DNA from: Trichomonas vaginalis G3
Lineage: Eukaryota > Parabasalia > Trichomonadida > Trichomonadidae
Length of the DNA: 64,000 nt
NCBI RefSeq assembly: GCF_026262505.1
Contig: NC_067206.1
Coordinates: 15,682,205 to 15,746,204, forward strand
Reading direction: 5' to 3'
The notes under the pieces were generated by a model. The model saw only the letters and a list, made by a program, of their open reading frames with translations. It was not told the DNA's origin and ran no database searches. A program made the position numbers and the translations under genes. How positions within the stretch are numbered: the first letter of the stretch is position 1; each line of letters starts with the position of its first letter. Of the stretch, positions 29,110 through 39,803 are shown piece by piece.

Positions 29110-31018
29110 TTGAACGCTATCAAATTTTCAATGAACTTAAAAAAAACTGCTAAGTTGATGACAGAAGATAACTGCTTCGTTTATGCTTGCATTCAGGCTG
29201 GAGTTGATGAGCAGACGGTAGACCACATGCGTGAAGTCATTAGAGTTAGAGATTTTCCACAAAGTAAGATTCAGGAAATTTCTAACGCAACAGGCATAGC
29301 ATTTAATGTTACCATTGGTTATTTCAATGACTCTAGACATAATGAAATAAAGAGATATATACCAAAAGAATGTGAAACTGTTCGAACTATTGACATACTT
29401 CTTGTTGAAGACCATTACATGTTAAATGAAAGATTACCTGACAACATATTTTATCAAAAATTATAACGAAATTCTCAAATCATTAGGCGGCTGGAATATC
29501 GAGCGTCAAATGAAAATATATAAGAGAAGAGAAAATAGATTTATAATTGATTCTTCACGAACAACTCCTTTATGGGATATTTTGAAAACATTAAGAGAGT
29601 GCAATTACTTTGAACCTTTATCTTATGGTGAACTTTTCACTTATGCAACAGATTTATATAAACAAAATCTCGCACCGTTTAAAGATTTAAATTATACTCC
29701 TAAATACTGTGTTCAGTTAAAGAAAAAGTCTGAAAGTAAAGATAGTGATAAATCAAAACAAAAATTCATTCCTGAACACATTTTCTTCGCTGACTTTGAA
29801 TGTAGCACTGATGGAGTTCATAAAGCGTTTAACATTTGTTATGATAGTGAAGATGGAAAGATTAGCGAAAGCATTTGGGGTCAAAATTGTGCAACAGAAT
29901 TTTTAGAAAGAATTTCTGATAAAAGTTTAATATATTTTCATAACCTCAGTTATGATATCAATTTCATTTTAAGACATTTAACAGAAATCAGTGGTACACC
30001 AATTATTAAGGGTTCTAGAACAATGCAGATAACGGGAATATATAAAGGTGAAGCAATCATTATAAAAGATTCATACACTGTTATAAATAAGAAGCTTAAA
30101 CTATTTCCTGAAATGTTTCATTTACAAACTGGACCCAAGGAAGTATTTCCGTATCAATATTATTCAAGTTCTTTATTAGTTAATGATAACAGAACCGGTG
30201 TCATTTCTGAAGCATGTAAGTTTGTAAAAGATGTTGAAACGTTCATGAAAAACATAGATTTAATCGAAAACTGCAGAATAGATGAAAACCATTTCGATTT
30301 AGAAAAATATAGCTCATTTTACTGTAAACAGGACGTAAGGATTTTAAGAGAAGGTTTCGTTAAGTTCAGAAATGCTATATTAAAAAAATTTGATTTAAAC
30401 GTTTATGATTACGTTAGCATTTGTTCAATTGCTAAAAACTTTTCGAAAAGAGTTATTCCCAATGGAAATTTATATGACCTTCAAATAAACCAAGAGAATT
30501 TATTTCACGCTGTATTCAAGGTGGAAGATGTATGTTAGCTGATAATAAGAAACAAAAGAGCGAAAAGAAACTCATTGCTGACTTCGATGCTGTCTCACTA
30601 TATCCATCCGCTATCGCGAGACTTTATACTTTAGAAGGAATTCCAAAGGTTATGAAGAAAGAAATGTTAAGTTCTGAATATCTTATGAAGCATTTATTCG
30701 ATGATGACCAGGGCGAGCCAGAAGGTGATAAATTCATTTCTGGATTTTTTGTTTTAATAAAAATAACTGATATCAAGATTAAAAGACATTTTCCACTTAT
30801 AACAGTCGATCCAGAATTAAACCCAGAATTAAAGATGCAAAGCACCATGGACAAAGTCAATGACAAAGCCACTGTTCCAAGAAGTTCAAACACATGCTGT
30901 TTAATGTACGTGGACCATATCACTTTACAAGATTTAATAAAATATCAGGGTATCAGCTGTGAAGTACTACAGGGTTACTACTACGATGAAAAGAGAGATT
31001 TTAGAATAAGAAATGAAG
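29110..31018 (+). pseudogene. Protein-primed DNA polymerase B: N-terminal, exonuclease and motif A part
   Basis: The first stretch (DNCFVYACIQAGVDEQTVDH ... DILLVEDHYMLNERL) is the N-terminal domain that precedes Polinton-type PolB proteins, possibly OTU-like. Exonuclease motifs follow: FFADFECSTDGVHKAF (Exo I), FHNLSYDINFIL (Exo II) and YCKQDVRILREGF (Exo III). Then polymerase motif A appears as DFDAVSLYPSAIARLYTLEG. These are diagnostic of family B DNA polymerases, and the spacing suits the protein-primed group used by Polintons. The region is broken and is followed by a 2.96-kb transposon insertion at 31019. Confidence 0.9.
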
Positions 31019-31439
31019 GGGGTTGTGCCATGTGAGGTGAAAATCGCCATACACCGATTGGACCTTTTTAAAAAAGATATGGTGAGTATTTGATTTGTTC
31101 CTTGGTATTTTGCACGCAGATAGACTAGGGTAATGCCGATCATTTCGTGTAGGAATTACGTAAAAAAATTATGACCCAAGTTATTCACATTATAAAATTA
31201 TATAAAGTGTGTCTAATTTCAATAATATTCATATGACCTTATAATATGGTACCTATATAATAATAATACATATAGTTTATAGTAATATCTCAGTTTTTAT
31301 AGTTTGATATTATTAATTATGATCAATATGTGTGTATTAGTGTATATTTTTACATGGCGCATATAGACTTGTGTTAGACACACACATTTTATATATTAAA
31401 ATGAAAAATACGCAGATAATAAGGATCTCAAGATGTGAT

Positions 31440-32510
31440 GCCGAGCATCTGCTACTTATTTGGGGGTAAGCACAGATGCTGGCATATATGTGTCATAGCA
31501 AGTGTATCTATGCTAATAGATTACACTTGCTATGACTTTCCCGGAATCTCAAGATGATTCCGGGAAAAACAGTAATAACCTCTCAAAATATTCGTTTCAA
31601 TATCATAAAGCTGAGAAATGGGCTTTGACCTTGAGAAAAGGCTCATTTCCCAGCTTTATGATGAATTTTAGTTATCATTGCGAGTGTCTGCTGCAAATCT
31701 CGGTTGAAGCAGCAGGCACTCGCAACCGTATTCCACGGCAAGTGTATTTATGGTGTTGGAATGCACTTGCCGTGGCTTTTGTACAATCTCGTGATCTTAC
31801 TGGAGTGAGCGGCAATGGAAGCCAAAACCACTCCACTCAGTACCAGAAAGCTATGAAGGAAGTCCTAACCTAGAGAAAGGGCTTCCTTCATAGCTTTCTG
31901 GGTGACATGAGATTTGTAATTGTTGAACATTGAGTATTTTGCAGGCTCTGGCCTTTGCTTGGGCCAGAGCTTCGTATTTGGATGTTCCCAGGGCCGGATT
32001 CCTCTCCTGCCGCCCTAGATCAGGACGGCATTTGAGAAAGCCGGCCCTGAGGACAGTAAGCGAAGCCCTGGCTTTTCTAGGGCCAGAGCCTGTATTTGTA
32101 TGTCTTTCAGGGCCGAGTTCTTGCGAGACCGTCGACATGATCGACGATCATCGCAAAACTCGCCCTGAGGATTGTATTTGCAGGCTCTGGCCTTTGCTTG
32201 GGCCAGAGCTTCGTATGGGAACTCTCTCGGGGCTGGTTTCCTCTCCGGCCGCCCGAATCAGGGCGTCTTTGAGGAAACCGGCCCGAGGATGGTTTGCGAA
32301 GCTCTGGCCTTAGCAATGGCCAGAGCTTGTGATTTTAATGAAGAGCCAAGTTCTCTCGGATCGTGCCTAATGAGGACGACCGTCGAGGAACTTGGCTCTG
32401 AGCTGATGAATTGTAAACTCTGGCCTCGATGAAGGCCAGAGTTTTTAAGGGAATGTTTTGATGGGATGAGCCTATGCTCAGTAAGCTCATCCCATCAAAA
32501 CATTCGTTTA
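31440..32510. repeat. GC-rich array of about 17 hairpins
   Basis: Consecutive palindromes with stems of about 12-25 bp follow one another with little spacing. Examples are TCATAGCAAGTGTA/TACACTTGCTATGA (31,492-31,533), GAAAGCTATGAAGGAA with its complement (31,845-31,900), repeated CTCTGGCC/GGCCAGAG stems (31,940-32,440), CAGGGCCGG/CCGGCCCTG, and a closing GGGATGAGC/GCTCATCCC stem extended by TGTTTTGAT near 32,455-32,505. From about 31,930 to 32,430 the DNA is GC-rich, while everything around it is AT-rich. Several open frames cross the array on both strands because hairpins are symmetrical; none is a gene. Confidence 0.92.
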
Positions 32511-32829
32511 AAAATTGAATTAAAAATTATCGTATGCATTGAAAATTAAAAAAAATAAAAATGAACAATATTATTATATAATGAGAATAGAATAAATTAT
32601 CATAAATTGAATAAAATTATCCAAAAAAATTGAAAATTTTAAAAATTAAATAAAAAATAGCAAATTTCATAAGAAAATTAAGGAATAGAGAAATATTAGA
32701 TAGAAAGAGTATGTTTATTTATGATTATAAGATTGAAATAATGAGATTTTGAGAGTTTTAAGAAGAATGTGATCTTTATATTTTTTTGAAGGAAGGTTTT
32801 ACAAGAAAGGAGTTAATAAATGCAGGGTA

Positions 32830-33540
32830 TTGTCCCTTTACCCTGCATTTGTAAACTCCTTTCTCGAATTGAAATTCAATGAATCACATTCAAGTGAAAA
32901 AGTGCAAGCAATTCCTGATTTGCTCATATAGGTGCAGGGTCCTAGTGATAGACCCTGCAAATATATGAGCAAATCAGGAATTGTGTCTGACACATTTACA
33001 TCGCGAGCAAAAAGTGCAAGCAATTCCTGATTTGCTCATATAGGTGCAGGGTCCTAGTGATAGACCCTGCAAATATATGAGCAAATCAGGAATTGTGTCT
33101 GACACATTTACATCGCGAGCAAAAAGTGCAAGCAATTCCTGATTTGCTCATATAGGTGCAGGGTCCTAGTGATAGACCCTGCAAATATATGAGCAAATCA
33201 GGAATTGTGTCTGACACATTTACATCGCGAGCAAAAAGTGCAAGCAATTCCTGATTTGCTCATATAGGTGCAGGGTCCTAGTGATAGACCCTGCAAATAT
33301 ATGTGCAAATCAGGAATTATGTCCGACACATTCGCATCGAAGAACAAAAGTGCGCGCTTTTCCCATTCTGCACATATTGGTGCAGGGTGCCAGTGATAGA
33401 CCCTGCATATATATGTGCAGAATGGGAAAAGTGTTTGACACATTCGCATCGAAAGGTAAAAGTGCAAGCTTTTCCCATTCTGCACATATAGGTGCAGGGT
33501 GCCAGTGATAGACCCTGCACCTATGTGTACAGAATGGAAA
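32830..33540. repeat. 112-bp hairpin tandem repeat with covarying arms
   Basis: Six units start near 32900, 33012, 33124, 33236, 33346 and 33459. Each is a hairpin whose inner stem GCAGGGT/ACCCTGC is constant. In the first units the outer arm is CAATTCCTGATTTGCTCAT; in the last two it is CTTTTCCCATTCTGCACAT. The opposite arm has changed to match at all seven positions. The fourth unit is intermediate: one change is present only in its right arm. The spacer TGACACATT is conserved. Confidence 0.95.
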
Positions 33541-33976
33541 AACTATCTACTTTGAATATTCTGCATCGGAATCTCTTGGTCAATATACAATTAAATACAA
33601 TAATCACATCGATATTTGGAGATACAAGATCAGTATCTCCAAATGCCGATGTGATCATATATGATTGTCGATAAAAATTTGAAATCTCAAATAAGATGCA
33701 GATTAAAAAATGGATATGTGACCAAAATGAGTTTACAAACACAATATAGAGTATATATATAGATACCTCATTGTATTCAAAATGAAATAAAACAAAATCT
33801 TTGAAATTCATATCTTATATAAAACATATTATACCTCAATACTATATGAGTAAATATGGCTTGATTAGTATAGATATATGCACATATATTCGGCCCCCAA
33901 TATAAATTCTATGTTTTCGGGAAAGCAAAAGGTCCAATCGGTATATGATAAATTTCACCTCACATGGCACCGCCCC

Positions 33977-34857
33977 GAAATGAAGTTAAGAAACTATTTG
34001 AATTGAGATTAAAGTATAAGAAGGAAGAAAACCCGCTACAAGAAAATATTAAATTAATTTTGAACAGTATTTATGGAAAAACTATTTTGTCCCCGATAGA
34101 GTCGAAAATTAAAATCATTGATGATAAAGATGCTGTAAGATATGCCATCAGAAATTATAACCATATTATTAAATTTGAATGTTTAGATGGTTCGGATAAA
34201 ACTATTTTCAAACTCACTAAAAGCATTTGCAGACACTTTAACTTTTGCCCCTTAGGTGTTAATATCTTATCTATGTCGAAACGTATCATGAATGAAGTAT
34301 TTTGCACGATTGAAGACTTAGGATTAAAAGCATTTTACCAGGACTGTGATAGCATGCATATCTTCAATGAAGACATACCAAAGCTTGCAGCAGAATTTGA
34401 GAAACGCTATGGAAAAGTTCTTATTGAAAAGAATCTGGGTCAGTTTCATTCAGATTTTGCCGAAATCACTAAGAATCATCAAAGTTTAGCTTATAAGTCG
34501 ATATTTTGTGGAAAGAAGACTTATGTAGATTTATTAACAAATGATTTAAATGAAGTTGCTTTTCATGCCAGAATGAAAGGCGTCAAACAAGATGTTATTT
34601 CTATTACTGCGAATGAAATGTTTCCTAATGCAGTACAATGTTATTACGATGAAAACAAAAACATTCATTTACCAACTGGAACTTATGATAAAGACTCTGA
34701 ATTTTCAATAATGAAATTATATGAAGCATTGCATGATAGAGAAGAGATAGCATTTGATTTATGCAAATCAACCGTACCGTGTTTTGAAAACAAGTTTAAC
34801 TTCACAATAAATACCAAAAATACTTTCATCAGGAAATTAAAGTTTGGAAGTCATTAA
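33977..34857 (+). pseudogene. Protein-primed DNA polymerase B: motif B and C part
   Basis: This follows the insertion. Motif B is LILNSIYGKTILSPIESK (KxxxNSxYG type), motif C is FYQDCDSMHIF (the DxDS metal site), and the later KGVKQDVISIT is the lysine motif that contacts the primer terminus. FCPLGVNILSMSKRIMNE lies between B and C. The 3' end is at KLKFGSH near 34,857. These complete the palm and thumb signature of family B polymerases. It is a fossil part of the same gene as 29110-31018. Confidence 0.9.
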
Positions 34858-34910
34858 TGACAAAAATATATGATATCATTATTTTTATCATTTATATATA
34901 ACTGTTGTAA

Positions 34911-35745
34911 ACGAAAACGATAAAAACGGTTTGACAGAAAAGCGACACTTTACATGGCAAAAAATAGAGCCTTACTTTTGAGATACTTGAGATTGAAACT
35001 GAATCTTATGAGGCGGTGATCTTGAATCACTACCTCATAAGGTTCAGTTTCATATAAAATTTGTTGCAATTTGTTATTCTTTTGCAATTATTTCTTATAA
35101 GATTTTACATCTTTTAGCGGGGAATGTTTGTTATCATGTATATATTATAAATATCTACATAATAACGAACATTCCTCGCTAAATTGCTGAGAAACTTTGA
35201 GGAAATGTCGAACAATTTCCTCAAAGTTTCTCAGATTTATATAGATCACTAGTGTCCCCTAGGCACTGATTCTGGTTCAGTACCTAGGAGGCTCTAGTTC
35301 TCTAACGAACTGATAAAATGTTTTTAAATTTTTGGATATTGCTACCTGTGAAGCACTGACTTCAAGTCAGTACCTCACAGGTAGCAATTACATTGAAAGA
35401 TGGGAGAAACTTTGTCCGAATGTTAAACTATTCTGACAAAGTTTCTCCCATTTGTAGTGGAGATGGAAGGCTTTGAGGTATATTGTATTAATATATACCC
35501 CAAAGCCTTCCATCTCCACTTGAAAGTGTCCAAACTTTGGGTTAATAGTTTGCAAGTAACCCAAAGTTTGGACACTTTCTAGAAGGAATTGGAGGCTATG
35601 AGATACTGATGCAATGTCAGTAACTCATGGCTTCCAATTCCTTCCTAAAACTCATAAAAGTGGACATTACATGCATATAAAATTTGACATGTAAAGTCCA
35701 CTTTTTGTGAGCGGGGATTTGACTCCGTCAAATCCCCTTTTTCGT
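34911..35745. mobile_element. Nine-hairpin element in the Polinton (copy A)
   Basis: The left end ACGAAAACGATAAAAACGGT leads to TTGACAGAAAAGCGACACTTTAC-like sequence. The right end, on the other strand, is ACGAAAAAGGGGATTTGACG followed by a small hairpin and AAAGTGGACTTTACATG. The ends belong to the same family as the Ginger-like element at 44435-47477, but GTAA/TTAC flank it and a direct duplication is not certain. It contains nine hairpins in a row and no gene. The copy at 57480-58252 has the same nine in the opposite orientation. Confidence 0.85.
34990..35645. repeat. Array of nine hairpins
   Basis: In order the stems begin GAAACTGAATCTTATGAGG; TTAGCGGGGAATGTT; CTGAGAAACTTTGAGGAAAT; CTAGTGTCCCCTAGG; ATTGCTACCTGTGA; ATGGGAGAAACTTTGTC; GTGGAGATGGAAGGCTTTG; GAAAGTGTCCAAACTTTGGG; AGAAGGAATTGGAGGCTATG. 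Each is followed by its near-exact complement. Four of them share an apex close to GAGGTACTGA/TCAGTACCTC. The stems alternate with almost no unpaired DNA. Confidence 0.95.
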
Positions 35746-36300
35746 TTACGAGATAACCATTATCTTTCTTAAATTTTGCAATAGATAATTTTGTTCTTCT
35801 TCCTTCTACATCAGTAATGTTAATAAATTCATTATTGCCCTGTCTCAAAACATTGCATTTTCTATATTGAGTTCCCATGAAATAATAAAATGAATCTTCA
35901 CTCGGAAAACCTAATTTTTCCAGAGGGTAAAAATTTTTTTTTGAATATTGAATGATTTCAACCGCGTCTTCAGGGAGTGAATCAATAATATCAAACCAAT
36001 AACCATTAGAACCAGATATATTTCTCATGTTTTCTTTTCTCGAAGTCCATCGTAAATTTGAAATGTGATAATCTCCTCTATCTCTATTTATATGATCGAC
36101 TTCACGAAGCCCATCAGGATTAGGAATGAAAGTTTCAGCAACTATTCTATGTTTAAATAGTTTATGTTTGTTAAGATTAACACAAATATAACCATCCCGT
36201 CAAATTCACAAACTCTTTTATTAGATATTCTTCTTATAGTATAAGGAAATTCAGTGAAAATTTCATATTCGCTATCATGTTCGAGTGCTTGCCAGCTCAT
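35645..36300 (-). pseudogene. NUMOD4/HNH-type homing-endonuclease-like gene
   Basis: Minus strand. The N-terminal trace SEYEIFTEFPYTIRRISNKR near 36,280 is a NUMOD4-like motif. Traces of VDHINRDRGDYHISNLRW in the middle are the H-N-H core. The C-terminal half (36028 downward) has GFPSEDSFYYFMGTQYRKCN and FINITDVEGRRTKLSIAKFK. HNH proteins cut DNA and often spread as selfish genes. The last part runs into the hairpin element's terminal repeat at 35745. The region is not whole. A paralogue lies next to it at 36370-36943. Confidence 0.65.
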
Positions 36301-36369
36301 CTTTATATAAAAATAAAAAAATATGAAAAATAAAAAATTAACTAGATTTATTTTTATCGTTCAAGACAA

Positions 36370-36943
36370 AAATAAACTTTTCATATTAAATTATGTAAGC
36401 GTTTGAATTTACTATATGTAATGCACGTTCTTTTGTTATTTACATCATAAACGTTAACATATAATGAACCATTTATGTTTTCATTAATGTATAGTTCTTT
36501 ATACTGACGACCGTTATAATAATAAAACAAATCTGCATCGATGTCGTAAAATAAATCCTCAAATTCATGATTTCCGTAATGTGAAACAGTAATTGAATTT
36601 TCACTGATTTCATCAACGAAATTATATTCTACTCCATTTGCTTTACTTCTATTTCTATTATTTGTAGAACTTGAACACCAATGTAGATTATCAATCTATT
36701 ATTATTTCTAACTTTATCGTAATGGTCAACTTCCCCAAAACTATCAGGATTATCAATCCACTGAATAGCTATTAATCTATGTTTAAGATATTTTTTACCG
36801 TTAAGGGTTAATCTTATATATCCATTCTTTTCTTCATACTCACTGACAGTCTTTCCGTTTTTCTTCCTTCTTATTTGATACGGATATTCAGTGTTTATTT
36901 CATAATCTTCATCAGCTACTAATGTTTCCCAGTTATTTTCCAT
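36370..36943 (-). pseudogene. Second NUMOD4/HNH-type gene
   Basis: A paralogue of the neighbour at 35645-36300. MENNWETLVADEDYEINTEY and PYQIRRKKNGKTVSEYEEKN give the NUMOD4 start. KYLKHRLIAIQWIDNPDSFG and EVDHYDKVRNNN form the HNH metal-binding core. A C-terminal trace (DLFYYYNGRQYKELYI, VYDVNNKRTCITYSKFKRL) extends to about 36,370. Two HNH genes side by side next to the capsid gene suggest duplication. The region is not whole. Confidence 0.65.
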
Positions 36944-36997
36944 CGTTTTATAAAAATAAAAAAATCAGAAAATTAAAAATTAACTACATTTATTTTT

Positions 36998-38572
36998 TTA
37001 CTCTTCACCTCCATCAGCAGCTAAATTATAATCATCAATTCTAACAGCAGGGATGCCGGCTGGTCTAACTTGAATAGCGAAACAAGCATTTCTAAGAAAT
37101 CCTAATAAAGGTTTGACAGTGTATTTTTCGCTTATATTTGTATCATCAGCTTTAACAGCTAATTTATAAGTAATTGGTGCCGTTGATGTTTGACCCTGTT
37201 GAAATGTGAAATCAGTTTCAGTCGGGAATCCACAGAGGAAATGAGTGTTATCGTATGATTCATATAAATGTTTAACGCTTCCATCATCAATTAACGACCT
37301 CATCACATCTTCATTAAATCCTATCATATCGTTATTTGTATTGCATGCATTAGCAACCATTTCATAGAACACAGGACCATAAGAGCTTTCGGGTTCAGCT
37401 GGCATACTTCCATAAGCGCCCATTGATAATTGAAGGGTTTCAAATTGAGGATTTTCGAAATTCACGATATAATTATCATTCTTCCTAAATAAAGCCCAAA
37501 TGCTTTTAACGTTAATTGGTGTATAAGCTGCTGTGAACATTGCTGATGGTGAACCTTTACTGAACGAACCGTCCATAGGAATCCAGTCCATTACTTTAAT
37601 TGGAAAACATAAAGCTTGTGATGTATAATGATCGACTAATTCATTGTAAATATTTGGATCGAGTGAAAATGCTTTCGGATGAATGAAGCAATCAATGAAT
37701 TCAGCTGATTTCTTCGTTAATCTTTGTTCAACTGTTGAAACAGTAATTTCACCATTTGATTTAGAAACTGCTGTTATCATATTGAATGGTTCATTCCATG
37801 GAACAAATTTATTAGTTGGTGGGTCATAATTATCTTTTACCTGACTGATTAAAGAAGGATTATGAGCTAAAATATCTTCTACCGGCAGTGCTGTTACCTG
37901 GAATGCATCGCTACTAAATTTAACCTTTAACTGAATGTTGCCTGCAAAAGCAGGAATAAATCTAATAACTTCTAGAATAAGGAATTTACGACATGGAATC
38001 TTTATTTTAATGTCAAAATTAATTTCAGCGCCTGCAGCTAAAGGTCCTGAGATAATTTGACCTGTTCGAACTGTTCCAGAACGTTTTCATACATCTTTAT
38101 GTCTCGTTTTTGAGAAAAAATCAACTTTCTTTATTTGTTCTGTAGTCTGTGAATTAGAAATGATATATGCTTCTTCTCTTGCGTTATCCTGACTATAAAT
38201 AACTCTTCCATTTGCTAATAACTGATAAGCGCTAATGGTGTAAATTGATTCATCAAAAACGCCAAAGAAACATGGAGAATTAGTATTTGGAATTGATGAG
38301 CCAGTAATAGCATTATCAATGATATATTTACTTTTATAGGTAGTTGTAAGGAATGTGTTATAAAGGTCTAGCATATTTTCACCTGGCGGAGATAAATTGA
38401 ATGTGACCCAGTTATGATCCTTTGCGCTTCCTGGTTGTGATGGAATTTTAGCATCGATATATCTTCTATTATTATCACCAATATTAATTGCATTATCGAT
38501 TACATCAAAATATGAACGAATTTGATGGATATGTTCAGCTGGTGTAAATTCGTTAAGCTGTTCGTTTTGCAT
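36998..38572 (-). pseudogene. Probable major capsid protein (double jelly-roll)
   Basis: The region spans about 525 codons on the minus strand, the usual size of Polinton major capsid proteins. It begins MQNEQLNEFTPAEHIHQIRS, an N-terminal helix, followed by beta-rich segments (NWVTFNLSPPGENMLDLYNT, FFGVFDESIYTISAYQLLAN). Later come EINFDIKIKIPCRKFLILEV, SPSAMFTAAYTPINVKSIWA and CFAIQVRPAGIPAVRIDDYN. It has no catalytic motif and is the longest structural-looking gene of the element, beside a lysine-rich small gene. The capsid call rests on size, composition and position, since no search could be run. The region is not whole. Confidence 0.6.
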
Positions 38573-38628
38573 GTTTTATGTTAGATAAAAATATTTATTT
38601 AGTTTAATATTCTAACTCTTCTTCTTAG

Positions 38629-38865
38629 TTGAGGAATTTGTTTCTTTTGTTCAAAAAAGAAATTCGTGAGCAGATATTAACAGAACTAAAGACATCAAAA
38701 ACAGAAGAAAAACCAGAAAAACCAAAAAGGAAATTAAGTGAAAAGCAGTTAGCCGCATTAGCTGCAGGAAGAGAGAAGAACCCGCGAATGAAAGCAAAAA
38801 GAGAACGTGAGGCTAAAGAAAAGGCGGAGAAGGAAAAGGCTGAATCCATTGAGAAGAAAGAATAA
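38629..38865 (+). CDS. Small lysine/glutamate-rich protein (78 aa)
   Basis: This is a highly charged, probably DNA-binding or scaffolding protein. KRKLSEKQLAALAAGREKNP resembles a motif of small basic proteins in giant viruses and virophage-like elements (SEKQLAALAxGR). The rest is a Lys/Glu helix (REREAKEKAEKEKAE). It is divergent to the capsid region across about 56 bp. Only the composition and the SEKQLAALA motif support a call; the function is unproven. Confidence 0.6.
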   Translation: MRNLFLLFKKEIREQILTELKTSKTEEKPEKPKRKLSEKQLAALAAGREKNPRMKAKREREAKEKAEKEKAESIEKKE

Positions 38866-38890
38866 ATGATATATTTTTGTTTGTAATAAA

Positions 38891-39728
38891 TGTATAGACA
38901 AGTACCTTTAACAGTTGCTTTTAGTTCTGAAGACGAAAATGTTAAAATAAATGAAATAGAATCACATTTAAATTACCTATTGACTGGTCTGTTAATATAA
39001 ACGAAAAATATATTGGTTTATCAAGTATGTATATAACACGAGGATTTAGAAAGGTTGAATTTGAGCTCGAAGTTGTTGTTATAAACGAAACTCAAGAATT
39101 TAAGCAAACTATTCACATATATAAATATTTCAAAGACGACACAACATTATATGAATGCATGAGTGATTTTAACGAAATTTTCGAAAAGAAATTTAACAAA
39201 AACGCTTTAGGATTAAATGTGTATCTTGATAAATTAAAAGAAGAAGGAATTCAACCACAAATTATAGACTTTCATTATGAATTTATTGAACAAATAGATG
39301 ATTCACATACATGCACATTTGTTATATACTCACCGTTTAATGAAATAGCAGAAAAGAGACAAAGTGATTTTAGGATAGGTTTTAAAATTTCTCAGTATAA
39401 TGAAGACTTCATGAATGTATTTAATTATAAACCAGGAGAAGAACGAACAGTATTATTACCAATAATAACATATAATGCATGGGACAGAAAACAAGTCATC
39501 TTATATTCAAATATCGCTAAAGGGGTTGAAAATGAATTTATCGGTCATACTAGATCGACGCCATTAACAAATATTAAATATTATAAGTTATCAGGAAATA
39601 ATAGAGAGTTTTGGATTGATATGTATTCTACACATGATCATAAATGCCCCGTTGTGTTACCCGAAGACGGAAAGGATGTTTTCTTCCTTGAGGCTCAGTT
39701 ACTGAATTCAACTATCGCAACTTTATAA
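38891..39728 (+). pseudogene. Polinton putative minor virion protein
   Basis: The trace begins MYRQVPLTVAFSSEDENVKI at 38891. The main open part (39027-39728) is beta-rich: FELEVVVINETQEFKQTIHI, FRIGFKISQYNEDFMNVFNY, VFFLEAQLLNSTIATL. There is no membrane segment or enzyme motif. In size and texture it resembles the 13174 and 15820 products and may be a penton or minor capsid protein; this is inference. It is the last gene before the right terminal repeat. The region is not whole. Confidence 0.5.
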
Positions 39729-39741
39729 GAAAATTCATGAG

Positions 39742-39803
39742 ACCCAAAGGGTCTGAGCCACTAAGCGGCGAGAGCCCTATGGGCTCAGAGTCACGGAGTG
39801 ACT
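39742..39803. repeat. Cluster of small perfect hairpins after the last Polinton gene
   Basis: AGACCCAAAGGGTCT, GAGCCCTATGGGCTC and AGTCACGGAGTGACT each form a 6-bp hairpin with a three-base loop. They sit between the final gene's stop and the start of the right terminal repeat. They could end transcripts or be palindromic remnants; nothing shows which. Confidence 0.8.

Larger units (their letters stand above)
31019..33976. mobile_element. 2.96-kb hairpin-array element inside the polymerase gene
   Basis: The inverted ends read GTGCCATGTGAGGTGAAA (from 31026) and, on the other strand, GTGCCATGTGAGGTGAAATT near 33,950-33,970, both leading to CCGATTGGACCTTTT. They are flanked by an exact 9-bp duplication, GAAATGAAG, at 31010-31018 and 33977-33985. 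A 9-bp duplication suggests MULE-type movement. There is no transposase. Content: AT-rich DNA, a GC-rich hairpin array (31,440-32,510), a 112-bp hairpin repeat (32,830-33,540) and a right part (33,680-33,976) that recurs at 43606-43912. Confidence 0.93.

Noticed and set aside
31532-33520. Several open frames of 60-127 residues on both strands
   Set aside because: They cross symmetrical hairpins, occur in opposite strands over the same DNA, and have no start context or conserved features.
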